From Plasmopara viticola (taxonomy: Eukaryota > Oomycota > Peronosporomycetes > Peronosporales > Peronosporaceae): DNA of 64,000 nt. Shown piece after piece: positions 23,201-33,367 of this stretch. The stretch's first letter is position 1. Each line of letters opens with the position of its first letter. The stretch covers positions 434,001 to 498,000 of the forward strand of contig MBPM02000063.1 in assembly GCA_001695595.3 (NCBI GenBank). The letters run 5' to 3'. The position numbers and the translations under genes are program-made. The notes below the pieces were generated by a model. That model did not search any database. It saw only the letters and a program-made list of their open reading frames with translations, and had not been told where the DNA came from.

Positions 23201-25834
23201 ATAACGAATGATTTTTAGTATTTCATTCAACTGAATCGAGAATTGCTACCTGAATATACTAAACGAGCTATGATATCAGTATAACTTCACAAACCATTAT
23301 TCAATTATGCCGAGCTACATTTAGATACTCATTTGTTATGTCTGCTTACCATATAGCAAGATAAGAAGTCCCGATTTTACAGGCTTGCGTCGCTCAAAAC
23401 CTTCAATAATATATATGCAATTTAGACAATGCTTCCTATTTTCGCATCGCTTGCCCAGCGAAAGCAAAAACGCCAGAATCTACTTTAAAAAACGCGACGT
23501 CGCATTTGCCAAGCTTAAGCTCATAGGGATAGTATGCAGAGATTTAGTGACCCAGTGATGCGTCGAATAGCGTTACAGCTGCTTTTTGCAACTGAAAGTC
23601 TGGCCTGTATCAATGAGCCAAGATAAAAAAGTCGCGGGTACGCGATGATTCCCTTACTTGTGGGGTCATCTACTCCTGACAGGAATGCTGCAGACGGCCA
23701 AATCGAAGTTGGTTCCCGTCTAGGAATGGCTGATGTTGGAACTGGTAGCAGGGTCAAGGTTGCACATAGTGAAACATACACAATTTTGAGCCAGTAAGAC
23801 CTAGGGATCAAGTAGCTGCACGTTCAAAACAACGAAATTTATATACTGCAAATGATGATTAGATATCAAGCGTACATGTGACAAAGTGGTAATTGAGACA
23901 ATTAGAATTGCATTGATGAAAGGAGATTGTTAATAACAATCAGAACGGATAACAAAAACAAGGCTTACAAACTAATGAATTGGATGGCTATGGAGCAAAA
24001 GCTTTGGAGCATTTGGTACGAAGCCAAAAAACATTATCGATGAATTGTGTGATATGCGCCTCAAGCACCCTTAGATCGAGCTAAAGAAAGACTCAAGAGC
24101 GAAGCATTTTATCGGGTAATTTACCTGGACAAGAGAATATAAAACACGATGATTGACTATTGTAGTAGCTTTCAAAAGGAGTCTACCGCTTGACGATTGT
24201 GTCTTTGACGTGCATACAGAATAAAGTTGTGAGAAACGCTTAGCGGTATTAAAAGTTGACCTGATGAATAAGATGTGGAAACAAAGATAGATGGCAGGCA
24301 AGATCGGTAGCCTATCGGCTATAGAAATAAGTATGTTGGATAAATGGTATGATGAGAAGGATACTCGTTCAAGGTTGCCCAAAATATCGCTTTATACGAG
24401 GTCGATAAATTAAAAAGAATGACCTCCATTACCCTCGGAAAGCTTAACTATGTGGGACATCATGGCTAGATCGGTGTTCCCATCTACTTAAGTCACTTGA
24501 GGCATTACGAAAGTTGCAGGTCATTGGGTCAATTAAAGTACTAAATGCCACGTATAGACTTCTCAAGTGTTGTCACCTACGATCTACTTTCGAATCCAAT
24601 CACCTGTAACTTACAAGTCAATTTAGCAAAGTAAAGTGTTAGGTCAAGCGGAGGCATGATCCAATCAAACATGACACATAAAGACTGCATATTACACGTG
24701 CTGGTTCACAAAAAGCAACTTTCTATCTAGAGCAAATTATTTCCACAGATCAAAGAAGCCCGACAAAGGTAAGAATAGGCTAAATGTATTTGATAGATGT
24801 TCTACTATGCACAATTAGCGTACGGTTTCTTTGTAAAATGTTCGCTTTCAAGAGTCGATTTCCTTTAAAAAAAACAATGAAGCTGTTTTTAGTAGTGGAA
24901 AGAGTTTTTGCCCACGATGATATTGCGCTACATATTAAAATAATCATAGCTGTCAAAAATTAACAAAACGGAACCAGCTTCAATCAGCTGCACCTACTTT
25001 AAACAGCAACTACGCTTTAAATTGGAGGGGTGCATACTACTATATATTGCACACATTAGCTAATTTAGAAGCTGTACATTACTAGCCATCGGATGACTCT
25101 CTCACAATGCAAAACTTTGGCCTACGTTCCTCTTAGACGGATTAGTCGAGTCGACCTTCATTACTAAGCCAATAGCATCTGAAAAGCGAGCCAGCACCTC
25201 CGACGGAAATATAAGGTTCCTTAGCAAACCACAAAATTATAAGAGCAGCTCACAATTCGAAACCAGTGTCTGATTAGGGTCTCGTATGTTTTGTGAAAGC
25301 CACTTTTCCGTAATGTTTTAAAAGATCCACTCTTTTCTCTAAATGATCGAACTATCGTATAGCCAAAGACTGCAACATTTATCCCCGGGCCTCTCGTCGA
25401 TAAAAAGTATTGGTCTTTACAAGATCAAGTGACGATCATATTGATTTCGGTATGCCTACGAGACGCACCTTTGTTATCTTTGTACCCACGTTTATTGGTA
25501 TCAGGCAACACCGCTCGCAAACGTATTCGTAGCCAATCCGCACTAGCTTTTTCTTAATATTTACTCGTATTCTCTCATGCAGAAAGTTTCAGTGCACGCT
25601 AGGTAACGGCCCGAGGCTTAGTGAGGCGGGATAACACGAACCCAGTGCATGTCACACTGCTCGGTGGGATATCGTTTCGTGTGAAATAAGCCACGTGATG
25701 CTTCGGACATCAACACTAAGACTATGCTTATTCCTGAAGAATACTCTTTCGAAGGTCTTGTGATAACTGTTTTATGCATACAAGCAACAATAGCTGTACC
25801 CCACAGGGGGGTAATCGACAATCCAGGAAAAAGT
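20203..25834. other. Long gene-poor stretch
   Basis: About 5.6 kb without a supported gene. Overlapping open frames at 20,634-21,371 (minus, and plus at 20,813-21,118) may be fragments of one old element but carry no family motif that I recognise. A signal-peptide-like frame at 23,521-23,811 on the minus strand lacks any ATG. No structured RNA or tandem repeat noticed. Confidence 0.4.
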
Positions 25835-26054
25835 TTATCTAACATTTTGGAGTGCAATAGATTTCCTGGTACTAAATCGATTTAAACGCTTAAGGTCAGG
25901 CAGATTGCGATCAACAACTCGCGTTCGGATTAAGTAAAGAGTGATGTTTGGAGATCTGAGCTTACGCTTCTTCTGAGGAAAATGTACGGCAGCGTCGCTA
26001 CACTTTGTAGCATCCGCAAATAATCTACGCATGGAATGTCAAGACTGATCGTCT

Positions 26055-26258
26055 TCAACAATAAAGCAGTATGCTTAAGGCAAAAAGAGACGGACTGAAA
26101 AGGCTAACATTTTTGTTCGGCCTGAAAAGGCTGCGCCATTTGGTTTCACAATGACCACATGCGATCAACCTCGTCTGGAAACGCTCTTTAGCTATAAAGT
26201 GCCCTGTCGGAGTATGAAATTCAAAAGATAACGTAGTCATCAGCTTTGATGAAGCCAA
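26055..26258 (-). mobile_element. Ty1/copia reverse transcriptase fragment
   Basis: The minus-strand frame reads TPTGHFIAKERFQTRLIACG, matching the start of the Ty1/copia reverse transcriptase, where 'G.I.RYKARLVA.G' is typical. It runs only 67 codons before a stop. Neighbouring minus frames at 25,618-26,032 could be later parts of the same polymerase but have lost their motifs. The element is dead. The flanking 25,835-26,054 and 26,259-26,850 show nothing else recognisable. Confidence 0.5.
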
Positions 26259-26850
26259 TATCTAAGGCAAACACCCTGTTCCTAACTAAAGCATCTAGCA
26301 ATAAGCATAGAGACCTTTAACAAGAAGGCTGAAAAGAATCTTCTGTTCTGGATCAGAGAGATCAAGATGGATTTGATATCTGCATTCTTATGATTGGAGT
26401 GATAGAGGATCCCCTGGGAGAACACTTATATGTAGTGCCTTACTTGAGACAGCACTTTCCACCTGGTGTGGGGTGAAGCATCAGATGACGCAACTCTTTT
26501 TGCCGTCCAGCTATGCGTACCATGCGCGGTCACAATTCTTACAACCCGCGAGTATAAGAAACTCGCGGATTTTGTTCAAGAGTTACGAACTATGCTGACT
26601 GATAGATCCAGAAATGCCTTCTCAGAAATGCTGACAGCAACCGGCTTTTTTGGACTGACAAATGCGTTTCGCTTACACCAATCTCTTTTACAAGAGCCTT
26701 GAACGTGTCACTTAATGCGAAATTTAGCGTTCAAGGAAGAGCCTCGCAGAGCCAGATCGCATCGAACGGTTCGGTTTCCAGAGTATAATATATGCTGCTG
26801 AAGAGAAGACGACCTTCGAGCTACTGAAAGGCCAAAAGGCATCCGTCTCT

Positions 26851-27228
26851 GTGGTGCAAATCGACATTTTCGGCTGTGAGGTCCTTTGCGCTAAATGCTC
26901 GAAGTTACAAAAGAATAAAAATATTCAGTTGTTGGTGTGCAGCGGGGAAATGTCAACGTCCAGTAAGCGCGGAGCAGCCTACCGGAAACGTTTATGCTCA
27001 TACAAACTCCACGGAGATGACCAAAGTCTGACAAGGATTATCGCCGAAGAATTGCATGCTCTAATATACCGACCGTGCTTGCAAGCCTGGCTTGCTGGCG
27101 GTCGAGGTAACTGTGACGTTTCTATAAACAATGAGCGGTCATTGCTAGCTTCAGGGCGTCAGGCAAGTATGTCCGACAACCCATTGTCAAAAATAATCAG
27201 TCATAGATCAGTCATAGATCAGTCATAG
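26851..27228 (+). other. Open stretch of 125 codons, no ATG start, unrecognised
   Basis: The frame begins at GTG; the first ATG is about 30 codons in. Content includes a Cys-containing segment (CEVLCAKCSKLQ) and no known motif, and it ends inside an 11-bp tandem repeat. It sits just downstream of the copia fragment and upstream of the tail of the decarboxylase gene. I regard it as probably non-coding or retroelement-derived. Confidence 0.2.
27196..27228. repeat. 11-bp direct repeat, three copies
   Basis: ATCAGTCATAG is repeated three times in perfect register. Simple microsatellite-like repeat about 280 bp beyond the 3' end of the minus-strand decarboxylase gene. Confidence 0.85.
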
Positions 27229-27508
27229 ACTCATGCTCTCCAAGCACACTATTGTGACATTGTCACAGTTTACTGCCTGCATTCATACAAAAGCTGGCCT
27301 TGGAAGATCTGCTTCGATATGTTGCTTTTTTTTCCGGGTTGGCTTCGATCAGAGTATAATCGACTAGAAGAAAGGTAACGATACTCAGTATTTCCAATGA
27401 GTGGTAGCGATTGTTAGAAATGGTTTTGGTAATCTGGGCGAACAACTCTCAAGATTCAAAATTTAAATGAATGAAAAAATCACGAATAAATTCAAAATCT
27501 AACAATAT

Positions 27509-29182
27509 TTACATTTCCGCTACACCACGCCAATTCGGACATTCATCAATTAACGCCGTTAGAATGTTGGCAAGCACATCTACTACATTTTTGATATGCC
27601 AAGAATCTACTTCAAGACCACCAACTGCCAATCGAAGAAAGTGCCTCTTGTCCACAATTGAATGAATAAGAAATGCCTTCCCGGAATCATTTACGCGACG
27701 GAGCAATGCTTCGTTAAGTTCACGACCACCGAACGCCACATAAAAACATACAAGGCCCATGCGTGCTGGCACAAAAAGTTTAAAGCGACCGTCCTTCTTC
27801 AGCAGCTTTTCTACCTTCTTGGCTAGCATCACTGAACGATGAATATGGTCTCGAAGTCCAGATGCCCCAATACGACGGAAAGTAAACCAGAGTTTAAGCG
27901 ATCGAAAGCGTCGACCAAGTGGCACTTGCCAATCTTTGTAGTTCATTTCGGAATGCATAAAATCGTTCTTGAGATATTCAGGATCCAAAGCAAGCGCCTG
28001 GATGAGAGGACAACGGTCTTTTACCCATAGTACGCTAGCATCAAAGCTCACGAGTAGCCATTTGTGTGTGTTGATGCAAATGGAGTCGCAGTCTGCTGCG
28101 CCATTTAGCCAGTGCTGGTATTCTGGGCATATTGCTGCAGCTCCTCCATAAGCTCCGTCCACATGAATCCACACGTGTTCCGGTTGCTCTCGTGCGACAG
28201 TGATGAGCTCTTGCAAAGGATCAATCGCTGTAGTGGACGTGGTTCCAATCGTCGGTACCAAGCAAAATGGCACCAATCCTTTTGCCCGATCTTCTGCAAT
28301 GATTCGAGCCACATCATCTGGTGCCAGTCCATAATTGTCTACGTCAGCTTTACCACGAATTGTGGGTATTACACGCAAATGTGCAATGTCTAAAACTTTG
28401 CACCCTTTTTCCACAATAGTATGCGTTTGGTCGGATACGTACACGACGAGTTTAGACGCTTTTTCTTGTCGTGCTGCCCCTTCCAGACCCTTTAAAGCTG
28501 CAGTTCGAGCTGCAAGAAGTGCACAAAGTGCTGATTCACTCGCAGAACCTTGAATCACTCCACCTCCAGAAGATGAAGTGAGAAAACACTCGGGTAGTCT
28601 CATTAACTTGGCGAGCCAGTCGCAAACCACTTGCTCGAGCTCCGTGGCTGCTGGGGAGGATATCCATGAGAAGCCAATAACATTTAAGGATGAGCACAAA
28701 TAATCCGCTAATACGCTGGGATCACTAGCACGAATTTTAAAGTAAGCGTGAAAATTTGGGGATGCCCAGTGGGTCAAAGCCGGGAAAATGAGCTGCTCGA
28801 CATCGCGAAAGATTTGTGCGTAGCTTTGTGGGTTCTCTGGACACGTAGTAGGAAGCTGACTGCGTAGCTCTCCAGGCTTCAGCTGAGAGCGTACAGCGTA
28901 CGATGAGCTGCCTTGCTCGCCTCGGTAAAGATCTCGGCGGTGGAGGTTCTCGTGATAGCGCCCAAGCAAGTCAGTCAGCGCCGCAGCTGGGTGGCGGATG
29001 GCCATTGGATCTTGAACATTTAGGGGACGGGTAGACACAAGCGCTCGACGACGAACGAGGTGCTGGACGATTGCTAGGATAGCGGCACCACCTACTAAGC
29101 CGGAACAGAGGGCCACAGCAGTCGAGTCATGCATGGATGCGTGCTGGGTGGTACCGATAAACTGGTACAATGGTGAAGTCAT
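27509..29182 (-). CDS. PLP-dependent aromatic amino acid decarboxylase-like protein with N-terminal membrane anchor
   Basis: Group II pyridoxal-phosphate decarboxylase (aromatic L-amino acid / tyrosine / tryptophan type), which converts an amino acid to its amine plus CO2. It has 557 residues, intronless, ATG at 29,182. Visible motifs: SDQTHTIVEKG with the ring-stacking His at 254; HVDGAYGGAA with the pyridine-N-binding Asp at 342; NTHKWLL with the Schiff-base Lys at 374; and NYKDWQVPLGRRFRSLKLWF with the loop Tyr at 415. In this family Tyr at that loop position goes with true decarboxylases, whereas Phe goes with aromatic acetaldehyde synthases, so decarboxylation is inferred. Unusual for the family is a hydrophobic segment at about residues 21-42 followed by RRR, a likely membrane anchor or targeting signal; residues 57-85 then match the normal family start. 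Substrate is not determined. The start codon is 19 bp from that of the divergent RAD4/XPC gene. Confidence 0.93.
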   Translation of the reverse strand: MTSPLYQFIGTTQHASMHDSTAVALCSGLVGGAAILAIVQHLVRRRALVSTRPLNVQDPMAIRHPAAALTDLLGRYHENLHRRDLYRGEQGSSSYAVRSQLKPGELRSQLPTTCPENPQSYAQIFRDVEQLIFPALTHWASPNFHAYFKIRASDPSVLADYLCSSLNVIGFSWISSPAATELEQVVCDWLAKLMRLPECFLTSSSGGGVIQGSASESALCALLAARTAALKGLEGAARQEKASKLVVYVSDQTHTIVEKGCKVLDIAHLRVIPTIRGKADVDNYGLAPDDVARIIAEDRAKGLVPFCLVPTIGTTSTTAIDPLQELITVAREQPEHVWIHVDGAYGGAAAICPEYQHWLNGAADCDSICINTHKWLLVSFDASVLWVKDRCPLIQALALDPEYLKNDFMHSEMNYKDWQVPLGRRFRSLKLWFTFRRIGASGLRDHIHRSVMLAKKVEKLLKKDGRFKLFVPARMGLVCFYVAFGGRELNEALLRRVNDSGKAFLIHSIVDKRHFLRLAVGGLEVDSWHIKNVVDVLANILTALIDECPNWRGVAEM

Positions 29183-29201
29183 ACACAGTGAGTTATAAAA
29201 G
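29183..29201. promoter_or_regulatory. 19-bp divergent intergenic region
   Basis: Only 19 bases separate the ATG of the minus-strand decarboxylase gene from the ATG of the plus-strand RAD4/XPC gene. Any transcription start sites must therefore lie within the opposite gene or one start codon is not the real one. The sequence contains GTTATAAAAG, TATA-like on the plus strand, but it is too close to the ATG to act as a normal TATA box for that gene. I see no oomycete initiator element here. Confidence 0.6.
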
Positions 29202-31178
29202 ATGGTATCTGAAGTCGAGGATGACGACGACTTTGCGTACTCTGAAGGCGAGTTAGATGATGACGACGTGGACTGGGAAGATGTCGTTCCTTTTCAACAG
29301 GAACTAGGCCTTTCAACATCCAAACCCGACGCATCTAGAACTACTTTAGTGGCTCAAGAGACCGCTTTGAACATCGACGATATACCAGTTGGTGTAAACG
29401 ATGAACAGGCGTCAAATTTACATAAAGTCGACTGGGATCAGGTGAATCAGTCGTTGGCGGAGCAGGATGCAGCAAAATTGACTCGAAAACGACGACGTCC
29501 TCCCATACGCTTGACAAAGGACGAAAAAGAGCGAGAGAAGGCGCTACACCAAACGCATTTGTTGCTCCTACTTGCTATGCGCATAAATTGGATGCAACTC
29601 ACTCACTCACAGCTATTGCGAGGACTGTTGCTGTCTCTAACGGCAAGTAGCACTGTCGATTTTTTGGTCGATATGAAGCAGCAGCCGCTTTCGTACTCGC
29701 TAGAACTGCTCGTTCGGTGGTTTAATGGTGAATTTCAAGTGACTGATGAAGAGATGGACGCAGTAGAAGGCGATCGTATGACCGAGGCGAGTTTAATGGG
29801 TGTCTTTGTTGCTCGAAAAGGTCGCGACTATAAGTTGACTGTGCTATTTGCTGCCTTGTGTGGGGCGTTACAGCTCCGCTATCGTCTCACGTGTGCACTA
29901 GATCCGTTGCTCGTGCAGAGAGGGAAAACGTTTGAATCGTCCTTTAAAAAGAGACCGATGAAGCGACGACGAGTACGCAAAGTAGTTGATGAACTGACAA
30001 GAAAAGCAGAAGAGAAGGAGGAAGTTGATGGGGAATTGGAGCGAGAAAACTTAGAGTCGATGAATGGAGTGTATTGGTTATGGTGTGAGGTACTCGATGA
30101 AAAGATTGAAAAGTGGATTCACGTTGATGTAGTGCATCGATTGGTGAATCGGCCCCAAGAGGTTGAAGCACTGCGTGGTAAAGCCACGCGTTTCTCGTAC
30201 GTTGTTGGTATTCAAGATGATGGATTGTTTGTGGACGTCACGGCGCGATATACTCGTCAATGGAGTAAGAGCTTGGAGTTACGTCTGGCCGATACATGGT
30301 TCAAGCAAGTAATTGAACAGTATAACGACGACCCCGAGATACTATTCCAGCGCAGGATAAACGAATCAGCATCAAAATTGACCAGTCAAGATGACGTAAA
30401 AAAAGTGTTAGCAAAAGAAAAACAACAACTCGAGTCATTAAAATTGGCAGAAGGCATGCCTACGAGCCTAGAAGGGTTTCAAAAGCACCATTTGTACGTT
30501 CTAGAGCGACATCTTGGCCATTTCGAGTGTCTCTATCCACGTAAGATAGTAGGATTATTCAATGGCCAGCCAGTCTTTCATCGTCAGCATGTGCAGCGGC
30601 TTCAATCAGCTTTTAAGTGGCGTCGTTGTGGTCGTGTGGTAAAGGAAAGCGAACGTGAAAATCCAGCAAGATGGCAAGCAAGAGGCAACGATGTCAGCGG
30701 TGGTGCAATTAACAGTGAGGATGATGACGATGAAAGGAGTAATACTAGTGGTCCTTCACTTGCGCTTTTTGGATTATGGCAGACGATAGAGATTGAGCCT
30801 CCACAACTTGTAAATGGCCGCGTGCCAAAGAATCAATACGGCAACATTGAGGTCTGGAGTCCAGCTCATATTCCTCGTGATGCAGTGCACCTCCGTCTTC
30901 CTCGTATTGACGCCATTGCCGAGTCCTTGGGCATTGACTTTGCATCTGCAGTCGTGGGCTTTGAAGTGCGCAATGGCCGCCCCATCCCAAAGATCTCAGG
31001 AATTGTCGTGGCACAGAGTCACGAAGCTATGCTCTTGGACGCCCATCGAGAGCGGCAACAACAAACGATTGAAAAGGCCATTGCGCACAATCAGAAGCTT
31101 GTACTGAAGCGCTGGGCGAAAGTGACTCAGCGACTGCTCTTGCGTCAGCGCCTTGAAGATGAGTACGGTTCTGTTTAA
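29202..31178 (+). CDS. RAD4: RAD4/XPC-family DNA damage recognition protein
   Basis: Nuclear protein that recognises helix-distorting lesions and starts global nucleotide excision repair, normally with RAD23 and centrin. It has 658 residues, intronless, shorter than yeast Rad4 and human XPC (roughly 750 and 940). The acidic N-terminus (DDDDFAYSEGELDDDDVDWE) is followed by a basic KRRRP at about 96-100, then a transglutaminase-like domain from about 115 to 370. Its typical end is WCEVLDEKIEKWIHVDVVH at about 294-312. BHD1 spans about 415-466 (FQKHHLYVLERHL..FECLYP), BHD2 about 468-535 with an acidic insertion near 505-512, and BHD3 about 540-612 (GRVPKNQYGNIEVW, PAHIPRDAVHL). The last 40 residues are a basic helix (RERQQQTIEKAI). 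ATG at 29,202 is the first in frame. Followed 97 bp later by the MoaA gene on the same strand. Confidence 0.94.
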   Translation: MVSEVEDDDDFAYSEGELDDDDVDWEDVVPFQQELGLSTSKPDASRTTLVAQETALNIDDIPVGVNDEQASNLHKVDWDQVNQSLAEQDAAKLTRKRRRPPIRLTKDEKEREKALHQTHLLLLLAMRINWMQLTHSQLLRGLLLSLTASSTVDFLVDMKQQPLSYSLELLVRWFNGEFQVTDEEMDAVEGDRMTEASLMGVFVARKGRDYKLTVLFAALCGALQLRYRLTCALDPLLVQRGKTFESSFKKRPMKRRRVRKVVDELTRKAEEKEEVDGELERENLESMNGVYWLWCEVLDEKIEKWIHVDVVHRLVNRPQEVEALRGKATRFSYVVGIQDDGLFVDVTARYTRQWSKSLELRLADTWFKQVIEQYNDDPEILFQRRINESASKLTSQDDVKKVLAKEKQQLESLKLAEGMPTSLEGFQKHHLYVLERHLGHFECLYPRKIVGLFNGQPVFHRQHVQRLQSAFKWRRCGRVVKESERENPARWQARGNDVSGGAINSEDDDDERSNTSGPSLALFGLWQTIEIEPPQLVNGRVPKNQYGNIEVWSPAHIPRDAVHLRLPRIDAIAESLGIDFASAVVGFEVRNGRPIPKISGIVVAQSHEAMLLDAHRERQQQTIEKAIAHNQKLVLKRWAKVTQRLLLRQRLEDEYGSV

Positions 31179-31274
31179 AAGACTTCCATGTACATATATT
31201 GCGGGACATAAGTTTATATTCATTATAAGAAAGTTTCGGATAAGTAATTACATTTATATATTATTGTTTGAGCG

Positions 31275-32545
31275 ATGAAGCGATTAGCGTCGTCTGTCCC
31301 AAGATATGTACGCTGCCAAGTTGCCTACAGCACGCGATCGGATTGGAAGCATCGAGTCGCAGAAGGCCCGAGCCTTTCCGAATTTCTATCTGGAGTAGCA
31401 ACTCAAGACACGGCAATGAGCTCGGAAGTCTCGCTGCAGCAGATCCGTCAGCTTGTGGCTGAGCTTAAGAAAGTGGTATGACGTGATCGTCGCGTAATGT
31501 GACACCAGTTATTAACTTTAAATTGTTTTCACCGTAGCCACTGGAGACAAAAGGGCAATTAATTGACCAGTTTGGACGTGCGCACACTTATCTACGTATC
31601 TCGCTGACTGAACGTTGCAATTTGCGGTGTCGGTACTGCATGCCCGAGGACGGAGTGACGCTCCAGCCGACCGAAGATCTTTTGACCACTCCAGAGATCA
31701 TTCGATTGGTTAAACTATTTGCTACTTCAGGTGTAAAGAGGATTCGACTGACAGGTGGAGAACCACTTCTGCGACGAGACTTAATTGCGCTTGTGGTACA
31801 GTTGCGGGCGATCCCAGGTATCGATTCGGTAGGGATTACGACCAATGGTCTCACCTTACACAAGAAATTGCTAGCGTTGCAGGAAGCAGGTGTGGATCGA
31901 CTGAATATTAGCTTGGATACATTGCAACCGGATAAGTTTACTCATATAACGAGACGACAAGGGTTCACGCGGGTAATAAACTCTATACTAGAAGCGCAAA
32001 GCCTCGGCTTTTCACCTCTCAAGATAAATTGCGTGGTGCAACGACATTTTAATCTAGATGAAATTACGAGCTTTGTAAATTTTACACGGCTGAATCGAGT
32101 GGACGTGCGATTCATTGAGTGGATGCCATTTGATAGTAATCGATGGAATGACGAAGCTTTTGTTTCATTTGATGAAATGATGAAACTTATCCGAGCGAAA
32201 TATTCTTCAATTGAAAAGTTAAACGACGGGCCAAATGATACGTCGAAAGCCTTTTGTGTACCTGGATATAAAGGGCAGTTTGGCTTCATCACATCGATGA
32301 GTGAGCATTTTTGCAGCTCTTGCAATCGACTTCGCTTGACCGCCGACGGAAATTTAAAAGTTTGTTTGTTTGGTCATACGGAAGTAAGTTTGCGAGATGC
32401 GATGCGCTACGGGCTCGCTGACAGAGATATACGCGCCATTGTTAATGTGGCAGTGAAGCGTAAGAAATTTGCATTGGGTGGTCATGGAGATATGTATGGC
32501 TTGTCAAAGGCAAAAAACCGCCCAATGATTCTTATTGGGGGATAG
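31275..32545 (+). CDS. MOCS1A: GTP 3',8-cyclase (MoaA/MOCS1A), molybdenum cofactor synthesis
   Basis: Radical-SAM enzyme that converts GTP to the cyclic intermediate used by MoaC to make cPMP, the first step of molybdenum cofactor synthesis, in eukaryotes in the mitochondrion. Two exons: 31,275-31,475 and 31,538-32,545, joined across a 62-bp intron (GTATGA...CGTAG), giving 402 residues. The radical-SAM cluster CxxxCxxC is at 94, 98 and 101 (CNLRCRYC). TGGEPLL is at about 139-145. The C-terminal [4Fe-4S] Cys residues are at about 326, 329 and 343 (CSSC...C). The protein ends in GG (MILIGG), the glycine pair that family members need for activity. The basic, Ser/Thr-rich start (MKRLASSVPRYVR) looks like a mitochondrial presequence. 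No MoaC domain is fused, unlike some MOCS1 forms. All key residues are present, so it should be active. Confidence 0.95.
31476..31537 (+). other. Intron of the MoaA gene (62 bp)
   Basis: Starts GTATGACGTG and ends TTTTCACCGTAG. Removing it joins the frame KKV to PLETKGQ without a stop; reading through gives a stop two codons after the donor. Length and signals match the short introns of the other genes here. Confidence 0.88.
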
Positions 32546-32707
32546 TCAAGCTGCGACCTAATTATTTAATTGAAAAGTTGTGCTATTTTACGGTGAAGTA
32601 ACAATATCATTTTGGTTCATCAAATGAAAAGTATTTCACTTCACAAATGCATATTGAGATTAATCGGCTTGATCTTTTAAAATACTGTGGTCCAACATCA
32701 GCGTAAT

Positions 32708-33367
32708 TTAGGTGAGATCATACTTGCCCTCTTCCATAGGACCGTAACATGGAGCCATGCCTTTGTTAAGAAGCCTAAAAAGAATGGTGGCTACCAGTAC
32801 ATTCTTGAATGCTGGGTGTGCGGAACAGCTAATGAAGAATAAAGCCGCATCATTGTTGCAACAATACAAGTTTAAGTACAAAGCGCAGTCTTCTGCTCTT
32901 TGAGACCAATGATACCGATTCGCTTCGTGCACGCGTCCCTGTGCACCAAAGATACAATCAACGGCATCACAGTAAAGCTTATTCGCGCGCATGTGCTTGA
33001 GCACTGTTCGCAAGTGAGCAATGTGGTTTTCCGCATTTTTCTGCCGAGGATCTAAACGAATATGAGAAACTACACTAAAGGATGGCGTCACCAGACGAAT
33101 AAACGTCAAAGAGCATTTGACAGCCCTTTGGGACGTGACTAATGACCTCCATAGTGCAACAATCGAAGTGCTGCCCCCGATCACTCTCTCGCAAGGAAGG
33201 CCAAGAATATGTGGTTCGTCCCGTCTACTATTTCTTATTCGTTTTGGAAATTGCTGTCTGTGCCGATATAGGGGTCGCGTTTGGCTTATTTTTATTGTAT
33301 AAATTGCATTCGGCTTTCTGACACAGAATATCGGCGTAAGATAGGTGGACTTACTTTTCCAAACCAT
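32708..33367 (-). mobile_element. Ty3/gypsy reverse transcriptase fragment (219 codons open)
   Basis: A minus-strand frame from ATG at 33,367 with no internal stop. The central part matches the gypsy polymerase: an FNRMV-like block (FIRLVTPSF), a region where the catalytic YxDD should be but is degraded (SHIRLDPRQKN), then HIAHLRTVLKHMRANKLY and CIFGAQ, which follow the active site in these elements. The loss of YxDD shows the enzyme is dead. Upstream and downstream residues are not recognisable, so this is a remnant kept open by chance or a recent decay. It begins 163 bp beyond the MoaA stop, convergent with it. Confidence 0.6.

Noticed and set aside
23521..23811. Signal-peptide-like secreted protein on the minus strand
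   Set aside because: The frame starts with TTG, has no ATG before the hydrophobic stretch, and a stop lies five codons upstream.
27839..28553. Several plus-strand ORFs over the decarboxylase gene
   Set aside because: Shadows of the minus-strand decarboxylase, whose catalytic motifs are all in one continuous frame.
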